Position numbers and translations under genes: made by a program. A stretch of DNA of 61,090 nucleotides, taken from contig CALWDN010000003.1 of NCBI GenBank assembly GCA_944376685.1, positions 1-61,090 on the forward strand, read 5' to 3'. Numbering within the stretch: position 1 is the stretch's first letter; every line of letters begins with the position of its first letter. The stretch comes from an uncultured Mediterraneibacter sp. (lineage in GTDB: Bacteria > Bacillota > Clostridia > Lachnospirales > Lachnospiraceae). Of the stretch, positions 7,909 to 16,001 are shown in pieces. The notes under the pieces were generated by a model. That model did no database searches, was not told the origin of the DNA, and saw only the letters and a program-made list of their open reading frames with translations.

Positions 7909-9108
7909 TTACTTCGCTTCTCTCAGTTTCATGATCTGGTCAAGGATCCTTCCGGCTGTCTCCTCTTTCGACAATTTCCCGAGTGAGATCTCCTCCGATC
8001 CTGTGACCAGCGTCACCACGTTCGTGTCGCCGCCGAATCCGGCGCCCTCCACGCGCAGGCTGTTGGCCACGATCATGTCGAGATGTTTCTTTTCAAGCTT
8101 CTTCCGGGCATTCTCCAGCAGATCCTCCGTCTCCATGGCGAATCCGCACAGGATCTGCCCCGGCTGCCGGTGTTTCCCAAGATGCGCGAGGATGTCCTGC
8201 GTGCGCTCCAGTTCCAGCACCAGCTCTCCTTCCGCCTTCTTCACCTTCCGGCTGCTCACTGATTTCGGCCGGTAATCCGCCACCGCAGCCGCCTTGATGA
8301 TGATGTCCTGCTCCGGCGCGCGCCGCGTCACCGCTTCAAACATCTCCTCCGCCGACTTCACAGGAACGGTCTGTACAAACACCGGTTTCTCAAGCGCGGT
8401 CTCCCCGCTCACAAGCGTCACGTCCGCGCCGCGTCTCGCCGCCATTTTTGCGATGGCATATCCCATCTTTCCGGTGGAGTGGTTCGTGATATACCGCACC
8501 GGGTCGATGGCTTCCTGCGTCGGCCCTGCGGTCACCAGGACTTTCAGCCCGGCCATATCCTTCTCACAGGCAGCCTCCTGCAGGATGTATTCGAGCAGCA
8601 GCTCCGGCTCCGGCATCTTGCCCGCGCCCGTATCCCCGCAGGCCAGATATCCCACGGCCGGGCTGATGACCTCATACCCGTAGCGGCGCAGCGTCTCCAG
8701 GTTGTCCTGGAGGATGGGATTCTCGAACATATTGGTGTTCATGGCCGGTGCGATGATCTTCCTGCATCTGCAGGCCATCACCGTCGTCGTCAGCATATCA
8801 TCCGCGATGCCGTGGGCGATCTTGCCGATCACGTCGGCGCTCGCCGGAGCGATCATCACCACGTCCGCCTGTTTTGCCAGCGATACGTGCTCCACGCTGA
8901 ACTCAAAATTCCGGTCAAAGGTGTCCACCAGACACTTATTGCCGGTCAGCGTCTCGAACGTGATCGGGTTGATGAAGTTCACGGCATTCTGCGTCATCAG
9001 CACGTGCACATCCGCCTGAAGCTTCTTCAGCGCGCTGGCAAGATACGCGGTCTTGTACGCCGCGATGCTGCCGGATACGCCGAGAAGGACTGTCTTCCCT
9101 TTCAGCAT
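7909..9108 (-). CDS. coaBC: Bifunctional phosphopantothenoylcysteine decarboxylase / phosphopantothenate-cysteine ligase
   Basis: 399 residues. The N-terminal half (about 1-185) is the FMN-dependent decarboxylase CoaC, with GVSGSIAAYK at the start, APASAD, NTNMF and ACGDTGAGKMPEP, the substrate-clamp motif. The C-terminal half is the CoaB ligase, starting with VLVTAGPTQEAIDPVRYI and containing ITNHSTGKMG and the dimer/nucleotide region IVANSL. Together they convert 4'-phosphopantothenate and cysteine to 4'-phosphopantetheine. The start at 9108 follows AAAGGGGGAAATCT; upstream in-frame codons are unsupported. First gene of the CoA operon; the CTP-dependent ligase step makes CTP the expected cofactor. 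Confidence 0.95.
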   Translation of the reverse strand: MLKGKTVLLGVSGSIAAYKTAYLASALKKLQADVHVLMTQNAVNFINPITFETLTGNKCLVDTFDRNFEFSVEHVSLAKQADVVMIAPASADVIGKIAHGIADDMLTTTVMACRCRKIIAPAMNTNMFENPILQDNLETLRRYGYEVISPAVGYLACGDTGAGKMPEPELLLEYILQEAACEKDMAGLKVLVTAGPTQEAIDPVRYITNHSTGKMGYAIAKMAARRGADVTLVSGETALEKPVFVQTVPVKSAEEMFEAVTRRAPEQDIIIKAAAVADYRPKSVSSRKVKKAEGELVLELERTQDILAHLGKHRQPGQILCGFAMETEDLLENARKKLEKKHLDMIVANSLRVEGAGFGGDTNVVTLVTGSEEISLGKLSKEETAGRILDQIMKLREAK

Positions 9109-9300
9109 AGATTTCCCCCTTTCTGTGCATTTCTTCCTCTGTTTCTGGTTCATTATAGGACAGGAGCGGGAAAAAATCAATTTGTGGCGTCCCTGATTTC
9201 CACGGTTTCATGCATATTTTTGAAAAAAATACAAAATCTAACCCTGTCGCCCGCATCTGCGGGCAGACCCAGAATCCACGTATCGCAAAGGAGGGCCGAT

Positions 9301-9732
9301 ATGGACGAACAGACCAGGAAGCTGCTGGAAGAATGCTGCTCCGGATGCCGGATGGCCGTGGAGAGCTTCAGACAGGTACAGGAATACGTAAGAGACGCAG
9401 GTTTAAAAGAGCTGATCAGTGACTACACGGAAAAGCACTGCCGGCTGGAAGAAGAGGCCGCTTCACTTCTCAAAGAATCCGGCAATCCGGAAAAATCCCC
9501 CGGGATCATGGCAAGCGCCATGTCGCACTTCACCACAGACATCAAGCTTGCACTGGACAGCGGCAACACACAGATCGCCAAACTGCTCATCGACGGATGC
9601 GCCATGGGCATCAAGACGCTCGGTGAAAAGTCCAACCAGTACAGCCGGGCCGATAAGAAAGCTGCCAGCCTGGCAGGCCGGATCATCCGCACCGAAGAAG
9701 AACTGATGAAAAAGCTGAAGGATTTTCTGTAA
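9301..9732 (+). CDS. Small helical-bundle protein of unknown function
   Basis: 143 residues, starting at the ATG after AAAGGAGGGCCGAT. The sequence is almost entirely amphipathic helix with no membrane segment. Cys at positions 12, 13 and 16 (CCSGC) lie in helix 1; Glu and His appear on helices 2-3 in a spacing that recalls ferritin-like four-helix bundles (DUF2383-type proteins), but this is only a resemblance. It stands alone between the CoA operon and the exonuclease gene. The much longer open frame that begins at 8479 is antisense to coaBC and not part of the gene. Confidence 0.75.
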   Translation: MDEQTRKLLEECCSGCRMAVESFRQVQEYVRDAGLKELISDYTEKHCRLEEEAASLLKESGNPEKSPGIMASAMSHFTTDIKLALDSGNTQIAKLLIDGCAMGIKTLGEKSNQYSRADKKAASLAGRIIRTEEELMKKLKDFL

Positions 9733-9734
9733 TA

Positions 9735-9764
9735 TTGTATTTTCCGCTCCTTTTCATGTATAAT
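9735..9764 (+). promoter_or_regulatory. Promoter of the exonuclease gene
   Basis: TTGTAT (9735-9740), 18 bases, TATAAT (9759-9764), 28 bases ahead of the ATG at 9793. Confidence 0.6.
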
Positions 9765-9792
9765 GTGCAGGAAGAAAAGGAGTATCGGGACT

Positions 9793-10488
9793 ATGCTGAG
9801 ATCATATATCGCTTTCGATGTGGAGACAACGGGGCTGAACCCCCAGGAAAATGAGATCATAGAGATCGGCGCTTTGAAGGTGCGCGGCGGCAGGGTGGCC
9901 GAACGGTTCATGGAATTCATCAGACCGTCCGCGCCCCTGGCCCCCGCCATCACAAAGCTCACCGGCATCACCGATGAAATGGTCGCCGGAGCACGCCCAA
10001 AATGCAGCGTCATTGCGGATTTTCTTGATTTCTGCGAGGATGACGTTCTGATCGGGCACAATGTCATCTTTGATTACAGCTTTATGAAATGCAGCGCCTC
10101 CGCAGAAAATCTTCCCTTCGAAAAATCCGGCATCGATACGTTGAAGATCGCCCAGAAAGTTCACAAGGATCTGCCCTCCAAAAGCCTGGGCAGCCTGTGC
10201 GACTATTATCATATCGAAAACAGATCCGCCCACCGGGCTTATCACGATGCCCTGGCCACGGCCAAACTGTACCAGACGCTGGCCCACTATTTTGAAGACC
10301 GGGACCCGAAACTTTTCAAGCCGGTCCAGCTTACATATAAGGTAAAGAAGCCTCAGCCCGCCACGCCCAAACAGCTCGCACTGCTGGAGAACCTGGTCCG
10401 CAGGACGAAAACCGAGGTTACATGGGATGCGGGGACGCTCACGAGGAGCGAGGCGTCACGGATCATCGACCGGCTGCTGAAGAAATAG
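9793..10488 (+). CDS. DEDDh 3'-5' exonuclease, DNA polymerase III epsilon-like
   Basis: 231 residues. Exonuclease motifs in order: FDVETTG (Asp9, Glu11), GHNVIFDYSF (second Asp), and HRAYHDALAT (His and last Asp). The catalytic domain covers about 1-180; the C-terminal 50 residues (TPKQLALLEN ... LTRSEASRIIDRLL) form a small helical domain found appended to such exonucleases in Clostridia. Likely acts in repair or RNA/DNA trimming and not as a replisome proofreader, since the host PolC carries its own. Start chosen at 9793, after AAGGAGTATCGGGACT. A deleted copy of this gene sits at 12031-12150, on the other side of the AbiE genes. Confidence 0.9.
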   Translation: MLRSYIAFDVETTGLNPQENEIIEIGALKVRGGRVAERFMEFIRPSAPLAPAITKLTGITDEMVAGARPKCSVIADFLDFCEDDVLIGHNVIFDYSFMKCSASAENLPFEKSGIDTLKIAQKVHKDLPSKSLGSLCDYYHIENRSAHRAYHDALATAKLYQTLAHYFEDRDPKLFKPVQLTYKVKKPQPATPKQLALLENLVRRTKTEVTWDAGTLTRSEASRIIDRLLKK

Positions 10489-10510
10489 GCATAAAAAACC
10501 GTCAAAGCTA

Positions 10511-10550
10511 TGTACAAACTTGATACTTTTTGTTATATTGGTATCAAGTT
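10511..10550 (+). promoter_or_regulatory. abiE promoter with AbiEi-type inverted-repeat operator
   Basis: TGTACA (10511-10516), 17 bases, TATATT (10534-10539) make a plausible promoter. A perfect 10-bp inverted repeat, AACTTGATAC at 10517-10526 and its complement at 10541-10550, brackets the -10 box. AbiEi antitoxins are known to repress their own operons by binding inverted repeats, so this is the expected operator. Confidence 0.75.
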
Positions 10551-10570
10551 GAGGCGATAAGGGTGATTTT

Positions 10571-11164
10571 ATGACCGATTTAAATTCTTTAAAAAAACTT
10601 GTCAGAGAAAATGGCTATCTATATACGAAAGACGTAACCAGTGCAGGAATTCGCCGGGAACAGCTCAAAAAATATCTGGATGATGGCAGTCTGATCCGGG
10701 AAAGCCGGGGAATCTATTCCTTTTCAGACAGTATCAATGACGAATTTGTTTTACTGCAGAGCAGGTGTAAAAAAGGGATTTTCTCTTATGGTACAGCATT
10801 GTATTTTCACGGCCTGTCCGATCGTTTTCCTCAGATTATTTCCATGACAGTACCAAAAACCTATAACGTATTTTACCTGAAGGAAGAATTATTTCATGTA
10901 GAATTCCATAGGATCAAACCGGCATTATGGAGCATTGGAATGACAGAGTTAGTCTCACCGCAGGGCGGAAAAATCACAGTCTATGATAGAGAACGGTGCA
11001 TTTGTGATATTATACGACGACGCAGGCAGACTGATCCGCAGATTTTTATCCAGGCAGTGAGAGGTTATTTTTCTTCCAAAGATCGTGACAATATCAGATT
11101 ATTAGAATATGCCAGGAATTTTCACATTGAAGAAAAAGTACAGGAGTATATGGAGATATTATGA
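10571..11164 (+). CDS. AbiEi-family antitoxin (type IV toxin-antitoxin)
   Basis: 197 residues. The N-terminal ~80 residues form a winged-helix domain (NGYLYTKDVTSAGIRREQLKKYL, then SRGIYSF), the rest the AbiEi C-terminal domain (GTALYFHGLSDRFP, ERCICDIIRRR). AbiEi antitoxins counteract AbiEii without binding it and repress the operon through an inverted-repeat operator, which is present upstream. Its stop overlaps the start of the toxin gene by four bases, the usual arrangement. The pair is AT-rich compared with the flanking exonuclease gene. Confidence 0.92.
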   Translation: MTDLNSLKKLVRENGYLYTKDVTSAGIRREQLKKYLDDGSLIRESRGIYSFSDSINDEFVLLQSRCKKGIFSYGTALYFHGLSDRFPQIISMTVPKTYNVFYLKEELFHVEFHRIKPALWSIGMTELVSPQGGKITVYDRERCICDIIRRRRQTDPQIFIQAVRGYFSSKDRDNIRLLEYARNFHIEEKVQEYMEIL

Positions 11165-12003
11165 TGAAAACACCAGAACAACTAAAAGGAGCCATTCGCA
11201 ATCTGGCAAAAGAAAAAGGACTTCATGCACAGGAAATCCTGCAGATTTTTATGTTTGAACGTATCATAGAACGTCTTTCTCTTTCTCCATATAAAGATAA
11301 ATTTATTTTAAAAGGCGGACTTTTGATTTCCGCCATTCTCGGCGTAGCGGAACGAACGACAATGGATATGGACACAACCATAAAAGGCTTCCCGATGGAT
11401 GAAACCAGCATACGCAATGCAATCATCGAAATTCTGAATTGTCCAGTAAATGACGGAATCAAGTTTCAGTTTTTAGGTCTGACACCGATCCGCGAGGATG
11501 ACGAATACGAAAATTGCCGCGTTTCCATCCAGGCAACTTATGGGAAAATAAAAACACCTATGAAGATAGATATAACAACCGGTGATGAAATTACTCCAAA
11601 AGAAATTCAATTTTCCTATCCATTCCTGTTTGATGATCGCCAGGTACTGGTAAAGGCCTACACACAGGAAACCATACTCGCAGAAAAATACGAAACAATT
11701 ATCCGAAGGAATGTAGGAAATACACGGGCAAGAGATTTTTACGATTTACATCTTTTATACCGGCTATACCAGGGAAATGCCGACTGGGATCTTTTAAAGC
11801 AGGCGCTTCTTGCTACTGCAAAAAAGCGAACTTCTTTGTCCATTTTACAGGATGCAAAACGGATTCTCCCCATATTAGAAGAATCAGCTGTTCTGCAGGA
11901 TTTATGGAAAAGATATCGGGCACATAACTTGTACGCGGAACAAATTACATATCCTGCTATCATGGAAACCCTAAAAGATTTTACAGGAAAAATGAATTTT
12001 TAG
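11161..12003 (+). CDS. AbiEii-family nucleotidyltransferase toxin
   Basis: 280 residues with the four AbiEii motifs: KGGLLIS (51-57), TTMDMDTTIKG (67-77, metal-binding Asp69 and Asp71), KIDITTGD, and ETILAEKYETIIRR with RARDFYDLHLL. The family transfers nucleotides to tRNA acceptor stems and stops translation; several members give phage abortive infection. All motif residues are intact, so the toxin appears functional. A second ATG at 11164 is possible and would remove only one residue. The pair sits between an intact exonuclease gene and a deleted copy of it. Confidence 0.92.
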   Translation: MMKTPEQLKGAIRNLAKEKGLHAQEILQIFMFERIIERLSLSPYKDKFILKGGLLISAILGVAERTTMDMDTTIKGFPMDETSIRNAIIEILNCPVNDGIKFQFLGLTPIREDDEYENCRVSIQATYGKIKTPMKIDITTGDEITPKEIQFSYPFLFDDRQVLVKAYTQETILAEKYETIIRRNVGNTRARDFYDLHLLYRLYQGNADWDLLKQALLATAKKRTSLSILQDAKRILPILEESAVLQDLWKRYRAHNLYAEQITYPAIMETLKDFTGKMNF

Positions 12004-12030
12004 CGTTTCAATGTATGCAGGGATCGATCA

Positions 12031-12150
12031 ATCATCAGGCCGTCCGCACCCCTCGCACCCGCCGGCGCAGAAAATCTGCAATTCGAAAAATCCGGCATCG
12101 ATACGCTGAAGATCGCCACGTTCAAACGGCTTGCGCTGCTGGGAAAATAA
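12031..12150 (+). pseudogene. Deleted remnant of the DEDDh exonuclease gene
   Basis: One open frame of about 39 codons that reads as three blocks of the upstream exonuclease joined together: IRPSAPLAPA, AENLQFEKSGIDTLKIA and KRLALLGK, ending in TAA at 12148-12150. DNA similarity to 9916-9948, 10096-10134 and 10360-10390 is high. It has no start codon or ribosome site. It marks the right side of the AbiE insertion. Confidence 0.85.
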
Positions 12151-12159
12151 CGTCCACTT

Positions 12160-12582
12160 TTATTTTCTCCCAAGCATTTTAAGCGTCCGGCCGTCCCTGT
12201 TTCCACCATAATATTTTTCCAGGACTTGACAGAAAATATCCTCGGATTCCGCCGCCGCATCAAACAGCGTCATAGACGACCTCAATTTTATATTATCTGG
12301 ACATCCCATCACTTCTGCCGCATCGTTGGTCTCAAGAGACAGCAGTGCTTCACAGATTTCCACAAGATGTGCTCTTAGCATCGGGTCTGCCAGGTATGCT
12401 TTCGCCTCTTCTAAATCCCTGATCCCATAATATTCAGACATGGAACTGAACCCAAGCCCTTTTAACTGTGGGAAAATATACCAGATCCAGTGTCCCGTTT
12501 TTCTCCCATTTCTGATTTCGCTAAGTGCGTTCTGATAGCTTGCTATGTGTGCTTCGGTAAAGCGTGACACATCGTAATCCAT
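12160..12582 (-). CDS. DUF1810 family protein
   Basis: 140 residues. The family pattern is clear: DVSRFTEAH, YQNALSEIRNGRKTGHWIWY, FPQLKGLGFS, YGIRDLEEAKAYL and SSMTLFDAA. Small cytoplasmic proteins of unknown function found in many bacteria. The start at 12582 has GGAGGGAAATAGG upstream; two further in-frame ATGs at 12603 and nearby lack a ribosome site. The family name comes from motif recognition. Confidence 0.88.
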   Translation of the reverse strand: MDYDVSRFTEAHIASYQNALSEIRNGRKTGHWIWYIFPQLKGLGFSSMSEYYGIRDLEEAKAYLADPMLRAHLVEICEALLSLETNDAAEVMGCPDNIKLRSSMTLFDAAAESEDIFCQVLEKYYGGNRDGRTLKMLGRK

Positions 12583-12608
12583 CCTATTTCCCTCCATCAT
12601 CATTTTTA

Positions 12609-12672
12609 TGGTGCATACGTAACGGGAAGTTCTTATAATAGATTATATTCCCTTCCCATTTCGAATGCACCA
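12609..12672. repeat. 21-bp imperfect inverted repeat (arms 12609-12629 and 12652-12672)
   Basis: The arms match at 17 of 21 positions and enclose a 22-base AT-rich centre. It lies directly after the peptide gene that ends the long minus-strand operon and before the DUF1810 start. It may be the operon terminator, though no good T-run follows, or a small palindromic repeat. Confidence 0.55.
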
Positions 12673-12690
12673 ATTACTCACTTAAAAACT

Positions 12691-12816
12691 TTAGTGATCC
12701 TGCTCATATCTCGCCTTTACACAATGGCCACCTTCGCATGAAGATCTGTCGCTCGCTTCAGTATTGACCTTTACAGATACTTCTACTTTAGTTACAACCG
12801 GTTTCTCATACCTCAT
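12691..12816 (-). CDS. Putative RiPP precursor peptide (41 residues)
   Basis: A small gene at the end of the operon. The ATG at 12816 follows the radical SAM stop codon by four bases, and its AGGAGG ribosome site is made from the last codons of that gene, so translation is coupled. The peptide starts MRYEKPVV, has a charged, valine-rich leader (residues 1 to about 18), and a core with SSCEGGHC (residues 25-32; Cys27, Cys32) before a polar tail. Position next to a radical SAM/SPASM enzyme and a PqqD-like protein, size and leader/core form fit a ribosomally made, post-translationally modified peptide. The modification is unknown: a thioether from one or both cysteines is the simplest guess, since many SPASM maturases make such links. 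It does not match the six-cysteine SCIFF precursor. Confidence 0.78.
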   Translation of the reverse strand: MRYEKPVVTKVEVSVKVNTEASDRSSCEGGHCVKARYEQDH

Positions 12817-12820
12817 GATT

Positions 12821-13951
12821 TCACCTCCTCTCAGCCTTTTTTGCAATTTGAAGTGCCTCGTCGTAAGTCACTTCTTTCTCATAAAACGCTTTTCTTATCT
12901 TAGCGATTTTACAAGCATTTTCAGGACGATATTCTTCATCGCCATACATAAAATCCATTTCAGCAGGGCATATATCACAATAATATTTTGCATCACAATT
13001 ACTGCACATGTAATTTAAAGAAGCTTTTTTCCTGCTATAAACAGCAAAGTCTTCCCAAATTTCATCAAAATCTGTATCCAACAGAGAAATTCCTCTATGC
13101 CGCAATTTCATACAAGGACACATCCGCCCCTGATAATCGATAACGAAACTGTTAAGGGCAACATTACAAAAATACACTCCGTCTCTTGCGATCAAAGTTT
13201 CCATAATCTCATTATAATTTGAAATATCGTTACGTTCACCACGTCTCATCTGATCATAATAATTTTTAAATTCATACTTAAGTGCAACTTCCAATGGAAC
13301 CTGATAACTTCGAGGTGATTCATTCCGATCAATGGTCGGCGTTATTTCAAATGTATATACAAAAGGAACTCCTATTTTTTCTGCCAATTGCTGCATTTTT
13401 TCTAATTCCGGCAATGTCTCGATCATAATCGGCGATTTCAAAGACACTCTTACTCCCGCTTTTTTTAATTCCGCACAATTACCGATTACTTTCTCAAAAG
13501 CTCCTGAAACCCCTGTAATTTTCTGATATGTTAACTCACTGGCCCCATACAAAGATACATCAACCAAAAGCGGTGGATATTCTTTGAATACCTGAACTGC
13601 ATGCTCATCAATCAAATATCCGTTTGTAAATAACTCTACTAAAAATCCTTTCTGCTTTGCATACAAATAGATGTCAAGAAAATCCTTCCTCGTAAAAATT
13701 TCTCCGCCAGTAAAAGTCAAAAAAATGATTCCTTTTTCGTACAAAATATCAACAATCTTTATAATCTGTGCATAAGAGAGCATATTTTCAAAATGATGTT
13801 CCTGCAAGTAACAATGTATACAGGACATATTACAGACTGGCGTTAATTCAAACAACGCCGAAAACGGACATCTATTCTGCATCCATTTTTTTCTTTTTTC
13901 CGAATCAAAATTCAAAAGCTGAATTTGAAGTTCTTCATTTATCTCTTTCAT
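12821..13951 (-). CDS. Radical SAM/SPASM peptide maturase
   Basis: 376 residues. The radical SAM motif is CNMSCIHC (Cys40, Cys44, Cys47), which binds the [4Fe-4S] cluster that cleaves S-adenosylmethionine; FTGGEIF follows. The C-terminal third is a SPASM region with many cysteines: MCPCMKL, then CSNCDAKYYCDICPAE and a final Cys, enough to hold auxiliary clusters. Enzymes of this form modify peptides bound through a PqqD-like domain. Here that partner is the gene immediately upstream, which overlaps by 17 bases, and the likely substrate is the 41-residue peptide encoded right after. ATG at 13951 is the first start in the frame. Confidence 0.9.
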   Translation of the reverse strand: MKEINEELQIQLLNFDSEKRKKWMQNRCPFSALFELTPVCNMSCIHCYLQEHHFENMLSYAQIIKIVDILYEKGIIFLTFTGGEIFTRKDFLDIYLYAKQKGFLVELFTNGYLIDEHAVQVFKEYPPLLVDVSLYGASELTYQKITGVSGAFEKVIGNCAELKKAGVRVSLKSPIMIETLPELEKMQQLAEKIGVPFVYTFEITPTIDRNESPRSYQVPLEVALKYEFKNYYDQMRRGERNDISNYNEIMETLIARDGVYFCNVALNSFVIDYQGRMCPCMKLRHRGISLLDTDFDEIWEDFAVYSRKKASLNYMCSNCDAKYYCDICPAEMDFMYGDEEYRPENACKIAKIRKAFYEKEVTYDEALQIAKKAERR

Positions 13952-14240
13952 AAATATACTCCAGAAAATTTTCTTCTTTTAACATATTTAAAAAAGTTGA
14001 CACATCACCCAAAACAGTTTCAAAACTAATATCATCAGCAATCTTTTTTAATATTTCCTTCGCAATATCAAGCGGCGAATGATAATAGTCAAGCAAATCC
14101 CAAATATAATTACCCATAGAATTAAGTTCATATAAATGACATTTATCATTGAGATAATTTTGCTTAATATCTATCAAAAAAATATCTCCATGGATTTCTC
14201 TCTTTTTGATATTTTCTCTTTTTACATAAAAATCACTCAT
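13935..14240 (-). CDS. PqqD-like RiPP recognition element protein
   Basis: 101 residues. The sequence fits the PqqD fold: three strands (YVKRENIKKREIHGDIFLIDI), then LYELNSMGNYIWDLLD, a signature segment of these proteins, and two to three helices ending in FLNMLKEENFLEY. PqqD-like proteins hold the leader of a precursor peptide and present it to the modifying enzyme. It overlaps the Sel1 gene upstream by eight bases and the radical SAM gene downstream by 17 bases. The weak AGGGAAATTAAAAT site suggests dependence on upstream translation. Confidence 0.87.
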   Translation of the reverse strand: MSDFYVKRENIKKREIHGDIFLIDIKQNYLNDKCHLYELNSMGNYIWDLLDYYHSPLDIAKEILKKIADDISFETVLGDVSTFLNMLKEENFLEYIYERDK

Positions 14241-15978
14241 ATTTTAATTTCCCTAAAAACGTTCTCCGAAATCTTTTAAGTTCATCTTGTGCTTCTGCAT
14301 AGCCAAGTTTAGCAGCCTCTTCAAAATGCCGATATGCCGTTTCCAAATCATTCAAATGAACCAAAATCCCGCCCATATTGTGGAGACAGTTCGCATGCAT
14401 TTCTTCATGCCACCACTCCCCATATTCTAATGCCTTTCCCGTGTTATGTACAAAGCTATCCGAATCATTCAGGAACAACGATGCCACAGCCATGCCATGC
14501 AGGGCATCTGAACATGGCCAATTTTTCCATACATCCTCAAAATAGCTATATGCTTTAGATAGATTATCAGCATCTTTTAAATCCGAATAGCAGGTAACCC
14601 ATCCTTTTTCCCATTCACTCTGATAATACAACTCCCGAACTTCTGTAATGTCACATTCATTTGTATTTTTCAACTGCAGCAATATCGTACTTGCCTCTTC
14701 CAGATCGCTAATTACAGCATCATCATAAATCAAATTTTGCCTTCTCACTTTCGCCCATCTGTACAGACATTTTGCATAACATAAATTTCCTTTTACCGTT
14801 TGTAGTTTCAGGCATCTGCCCATCCAAAATCTCATCTTCTCAAAATCGAAAAAATCTGGTCCAAATGCAGAATCCCCCATGTAAATCACTGCCAGACACA
14901 TACAACCGTCTTCTTCTCCTTTTATTGCGTCCCGAATCAGATCTGGAATTTCATCCTCTATTTTTCTACAATCTTCAGCTACAAACAACTCCATCATGTC
15001 TGACGCTCTTGTATCCCCCCGTTCTGCCGCTTTTTGAAACCATTCTATCGCGGCATCATCTTTCTGCTCCAGACAGATTTCCCCCATTAAATACCAGGCA
15101 GCAGGCTCATCTTTAACCTGAACTTTTTGCAAATAATCTATAGCCGTTTCCAGATTCTTTTCGACAACACCATCCACGCCTCTTCTATATATTTCTCCCA
15201 GAGGCAGATTCGCCCTCTCATCACCTTGATCAGCGGCTTCCTTAAACAGCGGAAATGCTTTCGCATCACTTTCTTCAGTCCCTTTTCCAAGATAATACAT
15301 TGAGCCTAAAAAATAAGCGCTGTTTGGTTCAGGATCATCATCCGAATATGCCAGACTATATAACTCAAAAGCCTTCTCCTCATTTACTTCAACGCCATAT
15401 CCTTTTTCGTAAAATACTCCTAAAGGCAATGCTGCGTAAAGACATCCTTCCTGAAGAGCTTTTTCATAATTTTCGATAGCTTCATCCCACATACCTTTCA
15501 GTCTGTAAACTTCACCGATATTATAGTAGACATCTTTTCTGCCATTGTTTGCGGCAAATTCAAACAACATGAGGGCTTTTTCATAATCTTGACCGATTAT
15601 TTCTCCGTATGTATATAAAATCCCCAACTGAACCGCAGCGCCGGCATCCCCCAACTCAACAGCCGCTTCATAATAGCCGATACACTCTGAGCATTCTTCT
15701 TCACCAAATGTACCTTCTGAATACTCATACGCTAATCTGTACATCGCACATGTATTCCTCTGGTACTTCAGGATTTTTTTATACAATTCCATTGCTTTAT
15801 GTATATTTTTTTCTGCTCCGGAAATTCCAAACTGATATCGTCTTGCAAGTTCATACATAGCTACTGGATTTTTCTTCCCGGCTTCTGCTATGACATTATC
15901 GAGTTCAGCTGCTTCATATGATTTATCGTATTCGGTCACAATTGGCAAACTATTATTTAATAAAATATCTTTATCCAT
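14233..15978 (-). CDS. Sel1-like repeat protein
   Basis: 581 residues made largely of Sel1/TPR-like helical pairs, for example PVAMYELARRYQFG, AGAAVQLGILYTYGE, SAYFLGSMYYLGKG and ERANLPLGEIYRRG, at about 34-40 residue intervals over residues 30-340 and again near 490-570. No signal peptide or membrane segment. Such repeats act as protein-binding scaffolds. It is the gene just before the PqqD-like gene and belongs to the long operon; ATG at 15978 follows AAAGGACAGACTT. Function otherwise unknown. Confidence 0.85.
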   Translation of the reverse strand: MDKDILLNNSLPIVTEYDKSYEAAELDNVIAEAGKKNPVAMYELARRYQFGISGAEKNIHKAMELYKKILKYQRNTCAMYRLAYEYSEGTFGEEECSECIGYYEAAVELGDAGAAVQLGILYTYGEIIGQDYEKALMLFEFAANNGRKDVYYNIGEVYRLKGMWDEAIENYEKALQEGCLYAALPLGVFYEKGYGVEVNEEKAFELYSLAYSDDDPEPNSAYFLGSMYYLGKGTEESDAKAFPLFKEAADQGDERANLPLGEIYRRGVDGVVEKNLETAIDYLQKVQVKDEPAAWYLMGEICLEQKDDAAIEWFQKAAERGDTRASDMMELFVAEDCRKIEDEIPDLIRDAIKGEEDGCMCLAVIYMGDSAFGPDFFDFEKMRFWMGRCLKLQTVKGNLCYAKCLYRWAKVRRQNLIYDDAVISDLEEASTILLQLKNTNECDITEVRELYYQSEWEKGWVTCYSDLKDADNLSKAYSYFEDVWKNWPCSDALHGMAVASLFLNDSDSFVHNTGKALEYGEWWHEEMHANCLHNMGGILVHLNDLETAYRHFEEAAKLGYAEAQDELKRFRRTFLGKLKYE

Positions 15979-16001
15979 AAGTCTGTCCTTTCTTTTTTAT
16001 T

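Noticed and set aside
8479..9300. N-terminal extension of the plus-strand helical-bundle gene
   Set aside because: It runs antisense to coaBC; the ATG at 9301 has a clear AAAGGAGGG site.
12691..12816. Peptide as a SCIFF or quorum-type precursor
   Set aside because: Only two cysteines, not six, and no signal peptide or double-Gly leader end; kept as an unclassified RiPP candidate.
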